Translations under genes and position numbers: made by a program
Shown: positions 29,043-37,834 of the stretch, piece after piece
How positions within the stretch are numbered: position 1 is the stretch's first letter
How the letters are laid out: every line of letters starts with the position of its first letter
Notes under the pieces: generated by a model
What the model was told of the DNA's origin: nothing
What the model saw: only the letters and a program-made list of their open reading frames with translations
Database searches by the model: none
Assembly (NCBI GenBank): GCA_963812795.1
Contig: CAWEWG010000007.1
Coordinates: 868,001 to 932,000 of the forward strand
Source: Hyphomicrobium_A sp963812795
GTDB lineage: Bacteria > Pseudomonadota > Alphaproteobacteria > Rhizobiales > Hyphomicrobiaceae
Direction: 5' to 3'
DNA length: 64,000 bases

Positions 29043-31129
29043 TGTCCGCGTGCGCCGGCGAGCGCCTTCTGCTTGTCCGCATCGAACCACCAGACCTGCG
29101 ACAGCGCCGAAGTCTGCGACGGCAGTGTCGCCGGGCGGCCGAACACATCCCAGTAGGCGACGCGCTCATAGGGGTAGTGCCACTGCGGGACGACGTAGAA
29201 GTTCCACAGCAGCACGCGATCGAGCGCGTGCGTTGCCGCCAGCAGCTCCTCGCGATCCTTGGCGAATACGACCTTGTCGATCAGCTTGTCGACCGCCGGG
29301 TTCTTGATGCCGGCGGTGTTGCGCGAGCCGTTGCGATCGGCGGCAGCCGAGCCCCAGAAATCGCGCTGCTCGTTCCCGGGCGATTCCGATTGGGCGAAGT
29401 TGTCGGTGATGATGTCGTAGTCGTGCGCGTCCTCGCGGCGCTTGTACTGCGCGCTGTCGACCATGCGGATGCTGGCATTGATGCCGAGCTTCTGCAGATC
29501 CTGCACGTAGGGCAGCACGATCCTCTGGAATTCGGGCAACTCGAGCAGGAACTCGGCATCGAGCCGTTCGCCCTTGTCGTTGCGCAGCACGTTGGCCTTC
29601 GGGGGCGACGACAATCCGACGCTGCGCATGATCGAGCAGAAGGTGCCGCAACTGCCGTCCTCTTCGATGGCAACTTCCTGGATCGTCCAGCCGGCCTCGG
29701 CGAGCAGCTTGGACGCTTCGCGCATGTTGTTGCGGAAGTCTTCCGACGTTTTGTTGACGGGGTTCTTCCATTCGGTGGTGAACACCTCCGGCGGCACCTC
29801 GTCCTTCACTTCGTTGAGCAGCTCCAACTCGCGGCCTTGCGGCAGGCCCTTGTTGGCCAGCTCCGAATTGTCGAAGTAGCTGCCGACGCGGACATAGAGG
29901 TCATAGAACAGCTTCTTGTTGGCTTCCTCGAAGTTGAAGGCCAAGGCGAAGGCGCGGCGCACGCGCGGATCCTGGAACTGCTTGCGGCGCTGGTTGAAGA
30001 CGAACGCCTGCATCGGCGCCACGCGCTTCACCGGGATCGCCTCCTTCTTGACGAGGCCTTTCTGTATGGCGGGGAAATTGTAGCCCGTCGCCCACTGGCT
30101 GGCGGTGCTCTCGACCCAATAGTCGAGCTTGCCGGATTTGAACTCCTCGAAGGCCGGCGTGCGATCGAGGAAGTACGTCAGCTTGAACTCATCGAAGTTA
30201 TACTGGCCCTTGGCGACGGGCTCATCCTTCGCCCAGTAGTCCTTTACGCGCTCGTAGGTGATCGAGCGGCCGGCGTCGAAGCTCTTGACGCGATAGGCGC
30301 CCGAGCCGACCGGGATCTCCAGCGTCGACTTCATGATGTCGCGCGGCTGGCCGTCCGCACCGGTGCCTTCCCAGAACTTCTTCGACAGCACGCTGAGCTG
30401 GCCGACGATCTGCGGCAGCTCGCGGTTGCCTTTGACGTCGAAGGTGAACGTCACCTCGTTGTCGCCGGTCTTCTCCGCCTTGACGACATTCTTGTAATAG
30501 AAGGCCATGCGCGGATGCGCCTTCTTCTGCGCGTCGAACGAGAAGATGATGTCCTCAGGCGTGATCGGCGAGCCGTCGTGGAAGCGCGCTTTGGGATTGA
30601 TGCCGAACGTCACCGAGGAAAAGTCGGGCGGGTAGGAGACCCACTCGGCGACGAGGCCGTATTCCGACGACGGCTCATCGGGGCTGGATGCCATCAGCAA
30701 ATCGTAGACGAGGCCGATGCCGCCCGCCGGGTCGCCTTTGACCGTGAACGGGTTGAGGCTGTCGAAGGAGCCCTCGGCGAAGCCGCGCAGCGTGCCGCCC
30801 TTCGGGGCGTCGGGATTGACCCAACCGAAGTGCGTGAAGCCCGCGGGATATTTCGGCTCGCCGATGAGCGACAGAGCATGGTGGCGCTTATCGGCGCTGG
30901 TCGCGGCGTCGGCGGTGGGCGCGGGTTGAGCCGGCGCAGCCTCGACCGGCGGAGCGCTCGGCGTCGGCGGCGCCGTCGGCGGCTGCGCCTGCGGATCGGT
31001 GGCGGGTGGCGAGGGCGGCTCCTGCGCGGCAACCGGCAATGCGACGGCGGAGAAGCAAAGGAGGGCGGCTAAAAATACGGCGGGGACGTCGAGACGCGGA
31101 AGCACCAGGCGTATTTCCTTATCTGTCAC
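29039..31129 (-). CDS. yejA: Peptide ABC transporter substrate-binding protein (YejA-like, first copy)
   Basis: A 696-residue SBP_bac_5 protein that opens the yej operon. After a signal peptide (to about residue 35) comes a roughly 45-residue Pro/Ala-rich linker absent from the second copy. The ligand-binding fold then has FAEGSFDSLNPFTVKGDPAGGIG, FHDGSPITPEDIIFSFD and NFYVVPQWHYPYERVAYWDVFGRP. The two copies share architecture but differ in many positions, suggesting an old duplication and different peptide ranges. Start GTG 31129 is used; an internal GTG at 31105 is also possible. Confidence 0.93.
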   Translation of the reverse strand: MTDKEIRLVLPRLDVPAVFLAALLCFSAVALPVAAQEPPSPPATDPQAQPPTAPPTPSAPPVEAAPAQPAPTADAATSADKRHHALSLIGEPKYPAGFTHFGWVNPDAPKGGTLRGFAEGSFDSLNPFTVKGDPAGGIGLVYDLLMASSPDEPSSEYGLVAEWVSYPPDFSSVTFGINPKARFHDGSPITPEDIIFSFDAQKKAHPRMAFYYKNVVKAEKTGDNEVTFTFDVKGNRELPQIVGQLSVLSKKFWEGTGADGQPRDIMKSTLEIPVGSGAYRVKSFDAGRSITYERVKDYWAKDEPVAKGQYNFDEFKLTYFLDRTPAFEEFKSGKLDYWVESTASQWATGYNFPAIQKGLVKKEAIPVKRVAPMQAFVFNQRRKQFQDPRVRRAFALAFNFEEANKKLFYDLYVRVGSYFDNSELANKGLPQGRELELLNEVKDEVPPEVFTTEWKNPVNKTSEDFRNNMREASKLLAEAGWTIQEVAIEEDGSCGTFCSIMRSVGLSSPPKANVLRNDKGERLDAEFLLELPEFQRIVLPYVQDLQKLGINASIRMVDSAQYKRREDAHDYDIITDNFAQSESPGNEQRDFWGSAAADRNGSRNTAGIKNPAVDKLIDKVVFAKDREELLAATHALDRVLLWNFYVVPQWHYPYERVAYWDVFGRPATLPSQTSALSQVWWFDADKQKALAGARGQ

Positions 31130-31293
31130 GGACCGGAGGGGCGGGCAGCCCTGGCGCGGTCGGAGAGACCGCAGGGCTTTGCGCGCGCCGTGTGAGACCT
31201 ACAAGACATGCAACGCTGAAAGCGTCGCAAAATCCGGGCCGCGGCGCGAGTTAACTTGCTGTCATTTTGGCGGCGAAGGTGCACCGCCAGCCC

Positions 31294-31833
31294 CTATTTC
31301 AGGGTGTTGAGGTAGGCGAGCAGGTCGCCCAGTTCGCCTGCGTCGGCGATGCCGGGGAACAGCATTTTCGTGCCCGGTACGAACGTCTTAGGGCTGTGGA
31401 TGAACGACGCCAGATCGTCCAGCGTCCAGTTGCCGCCCTTGGCCTTCATGGCATCGGAGTAACCAAACCCGGCGTGGCTGGCTTTCGGCCGGCCGACGAC
31501 ACCGGCGAGGTTAGGGCCGACCTTGTTGGGGCCCCCGGCCTCGGCGGAGTGGCAGGCCGTGCACTTCTTGAATATGGCAGCGCCGGCTTCGGCATTGGCG
31601 GCTGCGGCGGCCTGCGCCACGGCGGTCGCATCGAAGGCTGCTGCCGGGGCACCTGCCGGAGCTGCCCCGCCGGCCGCCGGAGCCGCCTCCGGCGTCGGCA
31701 GCACGTAGCCGGGCTTTTCGTGTGCCTTGCCGTGCTCGCTGATTTCGAGCGCCACGCGGAACCCGACGATAACCAGCAGCGCGCACAGAAACCCACCGGC
31801 GATCTTCGCTAGCTCGAAGGAATCCAGTCGCAT
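31294..31833 (-). CDS. Membrane-anchored cytochrome c (CycM/c552-like)
   Basis: The 179-residue protein starts at ATG 31833 (GGAGC upstream). An uncleaved N-terminal helix (ELAKIAGGFLCALLVIVGFRVALEI) anchors it in the inner membrane. An Ala/Pro-rich linker of about 45 residues leads to a class I cytochrome c domain with CTACH and the Met ligand in GTKMLFPG. In Bradyrhizobium and relatives CycM carries electrons from the bc1 complex to the aa3 oxidase. It is divergent from kdsB, as often in this order. Confidence 0.9.
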   Translation of the reverse strand: MRLDSFELAKIAGGFLCALLVIVGFRVALEISEHGKAHEKPGYVLPTPEAAPAAGGAAPAGAPAAAFDATAVAQAAAAANAEAGAAIFKKCTACHSAEAGGPNKVGPNLAGVVGRPKASHAGFGYSDAMKAKGGNWTLDDLASFIHSPKTFVPGTKMLFPGIADAGELGDLLAYLNTLK

Positions 31834-31983
31834 CGAAAGCTCCGCAACCTTTAGGTTCGGCCAGCCGCCGAACGATCGGGCGACTATAGGAACTCCGCAT
31901 CGGCTTGCAACCGAGCCGGGCGGCGTTCTATGTGCACGCCACCGGGACCAATTGCCTCGGCTTAACGCAGATCGGGACGTGAA

Positions 31984-32862
31984 GTGCGAAATACGCTCGT
32001 CGTCATCCCCGCGCGCATGCAGGCGACACGCTTGCCCGGTAAGCCCATGGTCGACCTCGCCGGGGCGCCGATGATCGTCCAGGTGTGGCGCCGGGCCGTG
32101 GCTGCGAATGCGGGACGCGTGGTGGTGGCGACGGACGCCGCCGAGGTCGTGTCCGCCATCGAGGACGCGGGCGGTGAGGCGGTGATGACGCGCGCCGATC
32201 ATGCGTCCGGCTCCGACCGCATCTTCGAAGCGGTCACGCTGGTCGATCCCGAGGCGCGCGCCGATATCGTCGTCAACCTGCAGGGCGATCTGCCGACGCT
32301 CGAGCCGCATCTTGTCGCCGCCTGCGCCGCGCCGCTGCTCGATACGGGGGCCGATATCGCGACGCTCGCCGCCGAGATCACCGAGGCGGGGGAGCGCACG
32401 AACCCCAACGTCGTCAAGGTCGTCGGCTCGCCGCTGGCCCCGGGACGTCTACGTGCCCTCTACTTCACGCGCGCCACGGCACCCTGGGGCGACGGCCCGC
32501 TCTACCACCACATCGGCATCTATGCCTACCGCCGCGCGGCCCTGCAGCGCTTCGTGTCGCTGCCACCTTCACCGCTGGAATTGCGCGAAAAGCTGGAGCA
32601 GTTGCGGGCGCTGGAAGCCGGCATTCGCATCGACGTGACCGTCGTCGACACTGTTCCGCTCGGTGTCGACACGCCCGCCGACCTCGAACGAGCCCGCCGC
32701 CTTCTGGGCAGCGCGCTAGCGTCCTTATTTGCTGAAGGCTTCGAGGCGCTGCTTCGCCGTCTCGTCTTCGGGGTCGAGCTGCAGGGCCTTGCGATAGTCG
32801 GTGTCCGCGCTCCCTCGGTCCCCCTTGGCTTCGTAGGCGCCGCCGCGGCGCGTGTAATTTGA
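31984..32862 (+). CDS. kdsB: 3-deoxy-manno-octulosonate cytidylyltransferase (CMP-KDO synthetase)
   Basis: KdsB activates KDO with CTP for lipopolysaccharide inner-core synthesis. The sequence shows VVIPARMQATRLPGKPM at the N terminus, MTRADHASGSDRIFEAV, NLQGDLPTLEP and YHHIGIYAYRRAAL, ending with VDTPADLERARRLL near residue 240, where the family normally stops. The frame runs on for about 50 more residues to 32862, through the end of the opposite-strand TPR gene. A TAG in the +1 frame lies at 32714-32720, so a lost base close to the natural stop would explain the tail. The start is GTG 31984. Confidence 0.9.
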   Translation: MRNTLVVIPARMQATRLPGKPMVDLAGAPMIVQVWRRAVAANAGRVVVATDAAEVVSAIEDAGGEAVMTRADHASGSDRIFEAVTLVDPEARADIVVNLQGDLPTLEPHLVAACAAPLLDTGADIATLAAEITEAGERTNPNVVKVVGSPLAPGRLRALYFTRATAPWGDGPLYHHIGIYAYRRAALQRFVSLPPSPLELREKLEQLRALEAGIRIDVTVVDTVPLGVDTPADLERARRLLGSALASLFAEGFEALLRRLVFGVELQGLAIVGVRAPSVPLGFVGAAAARVI

Positions 32863-33366
32863 GGCCACCTCGGGATTGAGCTCGATCGCCTTCGTAAAAT
32901 CGGCGATGGCGCCATCGGCGTCGCCAGCGGCGGCGCGCGCGACACCCCGCAAGGAGGGGAACGCCGCGTCATCAGGCGCGATGCGCATGGCCTGATCGTA
33001 ATCAGCAACGCAATGATCGATGTCGCCCTTCTGACAATAGGCGTCGCCGCGTTGCGCGTAAGCGTAGGCATCGCCCGGATCGAGGGCGAGGGATTGCGTG
33101 CAGTCGGCGATTGCCAGATCGCTTTCGTTGCGCTCCGTGTGAGCCAGGCACCGGTTCACGTAGGCCGTGGCGAGCTTGTCTTGGCTCAACTTGCCGCCGT
33201 CGATCAGCGCCGTGCAGCCGGCGAGCGCTTCATCCAGCGTCTTCTCCTGGTCGGCGAAGCACCAATCCTCGTTTTGTCCGCTCCAAGCGCTGGTGCTTGC
33301 CATCAAGGCTGCCACCACGGTCAGGGCGAGCAAAGGCGTGCGCGCTCGCTCCACTTTTCTCGACAT
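32725..33366 (-). CDS. Exported tetratricopeptide-repeat protein
   Basis: A 213-residue protein starting at ATG 33366 (MSRKVERARTPLLALTVV) with a signal peptide to about residue 29. The rest is made of TPR units, best seen in AYAYAQRGDAYCQKGDIDHCVADYDQAMRIAPD and ASNYTRRGGAYEAKGDRGSADTDYRKALQLDPE. It has extra cysteines in the first repeats. It is probably a periplasmic protein-interaction module; partner unknown. Its 3' end overlaps the extended end of kdsB by 138 bp on the opposite strand. Confidence 0.85.
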   Translation of the reverse strand: MSRKVERARTPLLALTVVAALMASTSAWSGQNEDWCFADQEKTLDEALAGCTALIDGGKLSQDKLATAYVNRCLAHTERNESDLAIADCTQSLALDPGDAYAYAQRGDAYCQKGDIDHCVADYDQAMRIAPDDAAFPSLRGVARAAAGDADGAIADFTKAIELNPEVASNYTRRGGAYEAKGDRGSADTDYRKALQLDPEDETAKQRLEAFSK

Positions 33367-33559
33367 CGGCACCCCGTTCACAAACCAGAAGCAATCTTTA
33401 GCGTTCGCCAAAAAAGATAACACTCTCTTTGGGGGACGCCCCGTACGTTCTCTCCAACCCTAAAGCCAGCGAGCACGGCTTGCGGCCCGGTGTCGGTAAG
33501 GGCATAGAACGGCCTCCAACAATTCGACGTCAACGCGTCCAACCACCCACAGTGCCCCG

Positions 33560-34462
33560 ATGACCTCATCCAGCAAGCCCGTGGCCGACCGCATCGTCTA
33601 TCAGGGCGAGCCGGGCGCCAACTCACATCTAGCCTGCCGTGAAGCCTTCCCGAGCTTCGAAGCCGTCGCCTGTCCGACGTTCGAGGACGCCCTGCAGGCG
33701 GTCAAGTCGGGCGAGGCGCGCCTCGCCATGATCCCCATCGAGAACTCGGTCGCCGGCCGCGTCGCCGACATTCATCACCTGCTGCCCGATGCCGATCTCT
33801 ACATCGTCGGCGAGCACTTCCTGCGCGTTCGCCATCAGCTTATGGCGGCGCCCGGCGCCACGTTGAAGACAATCAAGCGCGTGCTGAGCCACACGCAGGC
33901 GCTCGGCCAGTGCCGCCGCAAGTTGATCGAGCTGGGCCTGAAGCCGGTGCCGGAAGCCGACACCGCCGGCTCGGCACGCATGGTGAGCGAGGCCAAGGAC
34001 CCGGCGCTGGCGGCCATTGCCTCCTCGCTCGCCGCCGAGATCTACGGCCTCGAGATCATCGCCGGCGACGTCGAGGACGAGGTCCACAACACCACGCGCT
34101 TCGTCGTGCTCTCGGCTGAGGCCGACGACGCCGAGCCCGAGGATGCGCCAGTCGTCACCACCTTCATCTTCCGCGTGCGCAACGTGCCGGCGGCGCTTTA
34201 CAAGGCGCTCGGCGGTTTCGCCACCAACGGCGTCAACATGACGAAGCTCGAGAGCTATCAGCTCGAGGGCACGTTCAACGCCACCATGTTCTACGCCGAC
34301 ATCGAGGGTCACCCGTCCGACCGCATGGTGCGCCTGGCCCTGGAAGAGCTGTCGTTCTTCTCCTCCGAGAAGAAGGTGCTCGGCACCTATCGCGCGAGCC
34401 CCTATCGCGCCGAAGCCGCGCGCCTTGCCGCCGAAGGTCTGATCCCCGTCCGTCGCCGCTGA
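33560..34462 (+). CDS. pheA: Prephenate dehydratase
   Basis: The 300-residue monofunctional enzyme converts prephenate to phenylpyruvate for phenylalanine synthesis. The catalytic domain has YQGEPGANSHLA at the N terminus, MIPIENSVAGRVADIHHLL, LSHTQALGQC and VHNTTRFVVL with the conserved Thr-Arg-Phe. The C-terminal ACT domain (TTFIFRVRNVPAALYKALGGFATNGVNMTKLES) binds Phe for feedback control. The following SDR gene begins 12 bp after the stop. Confidence 0.95.
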   Translation: MTSSSKPVADRIVYQGEPGANSHLACREAFPSFEAVACPTFEDALQAVKSGEARLAMIPIENSVAGRVADIHHLLPDADLYIVGEHFLRVRHQLMAAPGATLKTIKRVLSHTQALGQCRRKLIELGLKPVPEADTAGSARMVSEAKDPALAAIASSLAAEIYGLEIIAGDVEDEVHNTTRFVVLSAEADDAEPEDAPVVTTFIFRVRNVPAALYKALGGFATNGVNMTKLESYQLEGTFNATMFYADIEGHPSDRMVRLALEELSFFSSEKKVLGTYRASPYRAEAARLAAEGLIPVRRR

Positions 34463-34474
34463 GGTGAGGTCCGT

Positions 34475-35224
34475 ATGAAGCTTGCAGGCAAGGTTGCGAT
34501 CGTCACCGGCGCAGCGTCGGGCTTCGGCCGCGCCATCGCCGAGCGCTTCGCGCTCGAAGGCGCCAGCGTCGTCGCAGCCGACATCAATGGCCAGGGCGTG
34601 CGCGAGGTGGCCGCGGGCTATGGCGACAAGATGATCCCGGTGCAGGGCGACGTGTCGCAAAAGGTGGACGTCGATACCATTGTGCGCACGGCGACCGAAG
34701 CCTTCAGCGGCATCGACATCGTCGTCAATAATGCCGGCGTCACCCACCGCAATCAGCCGCTGCTCGAAGTGGGCGAGGCGGAGTTCGACCGCATCTATGC
34801 CGTCAACGTCAAGTCGATCTACCTGACGACGATCGCCGCCGTGCCGAAGATGGAAAAGCGCGGTGGCGGCATCATTATCAACATCGCCTCCACCGCCGGC
34901 ATCCGCCCGCGCCCCGGCCTCACCTGGTACAACGGTTCGAAGGGCGCGGTGATCACGCTGACGAAGTCGATGGCGGTGGAGCTGGCGCCGAAGAACATCC
35001 GCGTCAACGCCATCAATCCGGTGATGGGCGAGACCGGTATGCTGACGCAGTTCATGGGCTCACCCGACACGCCGGAGAACCGCGCCAAGTTTCTTGCCGG
35101 CATCCCCCTCGGCCGGCTGTCGCGGCCGCACGACATCGCCAATGCGGCGATCTTCCTCGCCGATCCGGCATCGGCCTTCATCACCGGCGTCGCCCTCGAG
35201 GTCGACGGCGGCCGCTGCATCTAG
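34475..35224 (+). CDS. Short-chain dehydrogenase/reductase
   Basis: A 249-residue classical SDR. The cofactor site is IVTGAASGFGRAIAE near residue 10, with Asp in VVAADING suggesting NAD preference. NNAGVTHRN is the structural motif, and the catalytic Ser (NIASTAG), Tyr and Lys (WYNGSKGA) are all present. The C-terminal end FITGVALEVDGGRCI is typical of the 3-oxoacyl-ACP reductase/glucose dehydrogenase group. The substrate cannot be told from sequence. It is probably co-transcribed with pheA. Confidence 0.93.
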   Translation: MKLAGKVAIVTGAASGFGRAIAERFALEGASVVAADINGQGVREVAAGYGDKMIPVQGDVSQKVDVDTIVRTATEAFSGIDIVVNNAGVTHRNQPLLEVGEAEFDRIYAVNVKSIYLTTIAAVPKMEKRGGGIIINIASTAGIRPRPGLTWYNGSKGAVITLTKSMAVELAPKNIRVNAINPVMGETGMLTQFMGSPDTPENRAKFLAGIPLGRLSRPHDIANAAIFLADPASAFITGVALEVDGGRCI

Positions 35225-35291
35225 CTGGTTCAGCCACGTGTGACCCGAGAGGGGCCCTTAGAACCTTACGCGAGAACGTTACGCGCCGAGC

Positions 35292-37421
35292 CTATGGGGC
35301 GACCGGTTGCGGCGCGGCGGGTTGCGTCGTGCCGGTCGAGGTCGGCGGTGGCGCCGGCTGTTGGGCGATCGGCGGGGCGGCGGGCGCCGGCGTCGTAGCA
35401 GGCGCCGGTGCGCGCGGCTTGAGGCCTTCCTTCACCGCTTCCTTGGCGTCGGCCATCGGCCCTTCGGGCAGCGTCGCCCAGTAGGTCTTGCCCGGGATGC
35501 CCTTGTAGGGGAGCGCCTTGAACACCTTGCCTTCCGGGTCGCGCTTGCTCGGATCGCCGGCCGGCTTGCCGGTGATCACCGTCTGGATGTCGTTGAGGAT
35601 CACCTTGTCGTCGACGTAGTCGGCGTGCGTGTAGCTGAAGAACTTCCAGTAGTCGTATTCGGGCGGCGTCTTGTCGACCACATAGACGTTGCTGGCGTTG
35701 ACATGCAGCGGCTCGCCCCACGGCGTGTGGCCGCCGGCGCGATCGTTGAGGCCGCGCAGGAACGACGACAGCCACAGCACCCAGTCGCCGCCCGACGTGT
35801 AGATCGTCACGCGCTGCGCGAGCTTCGCCCACGTCAGGATCTTGGTGTTGAACACTGCTGCCGAGACGTCGGGTGCCGCAAACACCACCTGCCCCAGGCG
35901 CAACGAGCCTTCCTCGTGCCGGCGTCCGTCGAGGATGCCGCGGATCGAGCCCATCACGCGCATGAGCTGCTGCGAGCCCATCGAATGGGCGACGATGTCG
36001 AGCGTGCGAATGTTGTTGTCGCGCAGGATGGCAGCGAGAAACGCCTGCAGCGAACCCTCGGCCTCCTCGGCGTTGTCGACGTCTTGCAGGTAGCGCAGCG
36101 ATTTGCTGACGCTGGGCCATGAGAACATGTAGACGCGGCCCTTGTAGTCGGCGCCGCCGGCGATGCGCGCCACCGCCTGCGTCGCCTCGACGAACGAGTT
36201 GTTGTAGCCATGGATCACGAGCAGCGCGTGGGTGGCGTCTTCAGCCGCCGATGAATCGACGATGCGCACATAGTTCTCGGTGCTGCGGTCGATCGGATCG
36301 CTGATCAGCTTGATGCGCGCGTTGGCGGCACGAGCGCCGCCCTGCCAGGCCCCGCGGTAGCTGCTCTCACGCGCGCGCAGACGCGGGTTAACCAGCACGC
36401 AGCCGAAGGTGATCTTGTCGCTCGCCGAGTTGCCGAACATGGTGGTCATGTCGCCGTCTTTGTTGGCGATGGCCCGCGTCGTCGCGAAGACGATGCGTAC
36501 GCCGCCGCGGCGCGCACGCCTGCCGGAACCGAACACGCAATTCTTGGTCGTGAGCTCGCGCCAGCCGTTCTGATCGTAGAAGTCGGAGGCGACGATGTTG
36601 AACACGGCGCGCGCGATCAGCGACCAGGCGACTTCCGCCTCGGTCGGCAGCGCGGCACCGGCGGCGCCGGCCGAATAGAGCTTGGCGATCTGCTTTTGAA
36701 TCTTTTCGAGGCGTGTCGCGGGGAGAATCTCGGGTGGCGGCACGAAGCCCTCCGGCGGCTTCATGTCGAAGCGAATGTAGATGCCGCGTTGCCCACCCTG
36801 GTACTCGAACGTCATGTTGTGGAAGTAGTAGCGCGATCCCCAGCGGCTGCCGGCGCCCTCGGCGATCAGCTCCGATCCGGAATTGTGGATGTAGGTGAGT
36901 TGCAGCGCGTTGTACGACTGGTAGCCGCGCGAGAACGAGTTGGTGGAGGATTCGCGCCCCGAGACGCGGAACACGTCGATACCGACACGGCTCACCTTCG
37001 GGTTTTCGTATTCCTGCCAGCTCTGGTCTGACGGCTTGGCCTCCGGCGGCAGCAGCCCGGCCGGGAAGGTCATCCGCAACTGATTGACGGGATTGTCGAC
37101 CTGCTTGAAGCCGATGAAGGCGTAGACGGCGTTGTTGTTGTGCTTGAGCGTATCGCACTCGGATTCGGTCAGCACAGCCTGATCAGTGCCGGGAAGCGCG
37201 TTGGCGGCGCGGAAGTCGAGGACGGCGGTGCGCAGCAGGCGTTCGTTGGCGCGGCCGATCTCGGCGGCGAGAAAACCCGACAGGATGAGCTGGCGCTGCA
37301 CTTCCTTGTCGCGCAACTGGATGTCGAGATCGTCGCCTTCGGGGCACGCGGCATGTGCCGCGGTGGCGCCCAAGCAAAACGCCGCGCAGATGACCATCAA
37401 GCGCGCTGCCGTGAGACTCAT
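35292..37421 (-). CDS. Exported DUF900 alpha/beta-hydrolase
   Basis: A 709-residue protein with a signal peptide (MSLTAARLMVICAAFCLGATAAHA) from ATG 37421, GGGGGGA upstream. The first half is an unassigned periplasmic region. From about residue 325 the DUF900 hydrolase domain starts (VRIVFATTRAI, LLVIHGYNNSFVEATQ, FSWPSVSKSLRYLQD), with the nucleophile in VAHSMGSQQLMRV. The last 70 residues are Pro/Ala-rich. It is an esterase or lipase-like enzyme of unknown substrate and converges with the SDR gene. Confidence 0.88.
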   Translation of the reverse strand: MSLTAARLMVICAAFCLGATAAHAACPEGDDLDIQLRDKEVQRQLILSGFLAAEIGRANERLLRTAVLDFRAANALPGTDQAVLTESECDTLKHNNNAVYAFIGFKQVDNPVNQLRMTFPAGLLPPEAKPSDQSWQEYENPKVSRVGIDVFRVSGRESSTNSFSRGYQSYNALQLTYIHNSGSELIAEGAGSRWGSRYYFHNMTFEYQGGQRGIYIRFDMKPPEGFVPPPEILPATRLEKIQKQIAKLYSAGAAGAALPTEAEVAWSLIARAVFNIVASDFYDQNGWRELTTKNCVFGSGRRARRGGVRIVFATTRAIANKDGDMTTMFGNSASDKITFGCVLVNPRLRARESSYRGAWQGGARAANARIKLISDPIDRSTENYVRIVDSSAAEDATHALLVIHGYNNSFVEATQAVARIAGGADYKGRVYMFSWPSVSKSLRYLQDVDNAEEAEGSLQAFLAAILRDNNIRTLDIVAHSMGSQQLMRVMGSIRGILDGRRHEEGSLRLGQVVFAAPDVSAAVFNTKILTWAKLAQRVTIYTSGGDWVLWLSSFLRGLNDRAGGHTPWGEPLHVNASNVYVVDKTPPEYDYWKFFSYTHADYVDDKVILNDIQTVITGKPAGDPSKRDPEGKVFKALPYKGIPGKTYWATLPEGPMADAKEAVKEGLKPRAPAPATTPAPAAPPIAQQPAPPPTSTGTTQPAAPQPVAP

Positions 37422-37619
37422 GTGCAATCGTCCCCCCGAAAGAATGCGCTACGAGCCTAAGGGCCGCCCGCGCGCCGGTCAAAGTGGTCTTGCGCGCCAT
37501 AATCGCGCGCGGCGCCCTTTGTGGAACGAACCTAGAGCGGAAAAATGACATGCCTCGGAAGGTGTTCGCTCTTGGCCACGGGAGGGTTGTAAGCCGCGGC
37601 CCCAGCCCCCATAATCGGC

Positions 37620-37719
37620 CCGGGAGGTTGGCGATGGACGCATCCCTCGCCAACCGGGTCAGGTCCGGAAGGAAGCAGCCCTAACGATCAGGACGCGGGT
37701 CGTTCGTCAGCCTCCTCTT
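37620..37719 (+). ncRNA. ffs: Signal recognition particle RNA (small, 4.5S type)
   Basis: The segment contains the universal tip GGTCAGGTCCGGAAGGAAGC (37657-37676) that binds the Ffh M domain. The two ends pair as a long stem: GGAGGTTGGC (37623-37632) with GTCAGCCTCC (37706-37715). The length of about 100 nt and position just upstream of dnaX are usual for alphaproteobacteria. Exact ends are inferred from the stem. Confidence 0.93.
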
Positions 37720-37741
37720 TATTTCGCTCACGCGCGCCAAT

Positions 37742-37823
37742 CGGATCGCAATGCGATCCGGCGCACTCCGCGGGGCGGCGCTTAGCGCCAGGCCGCGCTT
37801 GCGGCCCGAGGCCCTGCGGGCCT
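37742..37823 (+). repeat. Cluster of four short perfect hairpins between ffs and dnaX
   Basis: Within 82 bp four inverted repeats follow one another: CGGATCGCAATGCGATCCG (37742-37760), GGCGCTTAGCGCC (37777-37789), GGCCGC/GCGGCC (37791-37806) and AGGCCC/GGGCCT (37809-37823). The dnaX ATG is 11 bases further. They may end ffs transcription or structure the dnaX leader. Confidence 0.65.
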
Positions 37824-37834
37824 AAGGCAGGGAC

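Noticed and set aside
29177..31072. 631-codon plus-strand frame opposite the first yejA gene
   Set aside because: It covers a complete SBP_bac_5 gene on the other strand and has the biased composition of an antisense frame.
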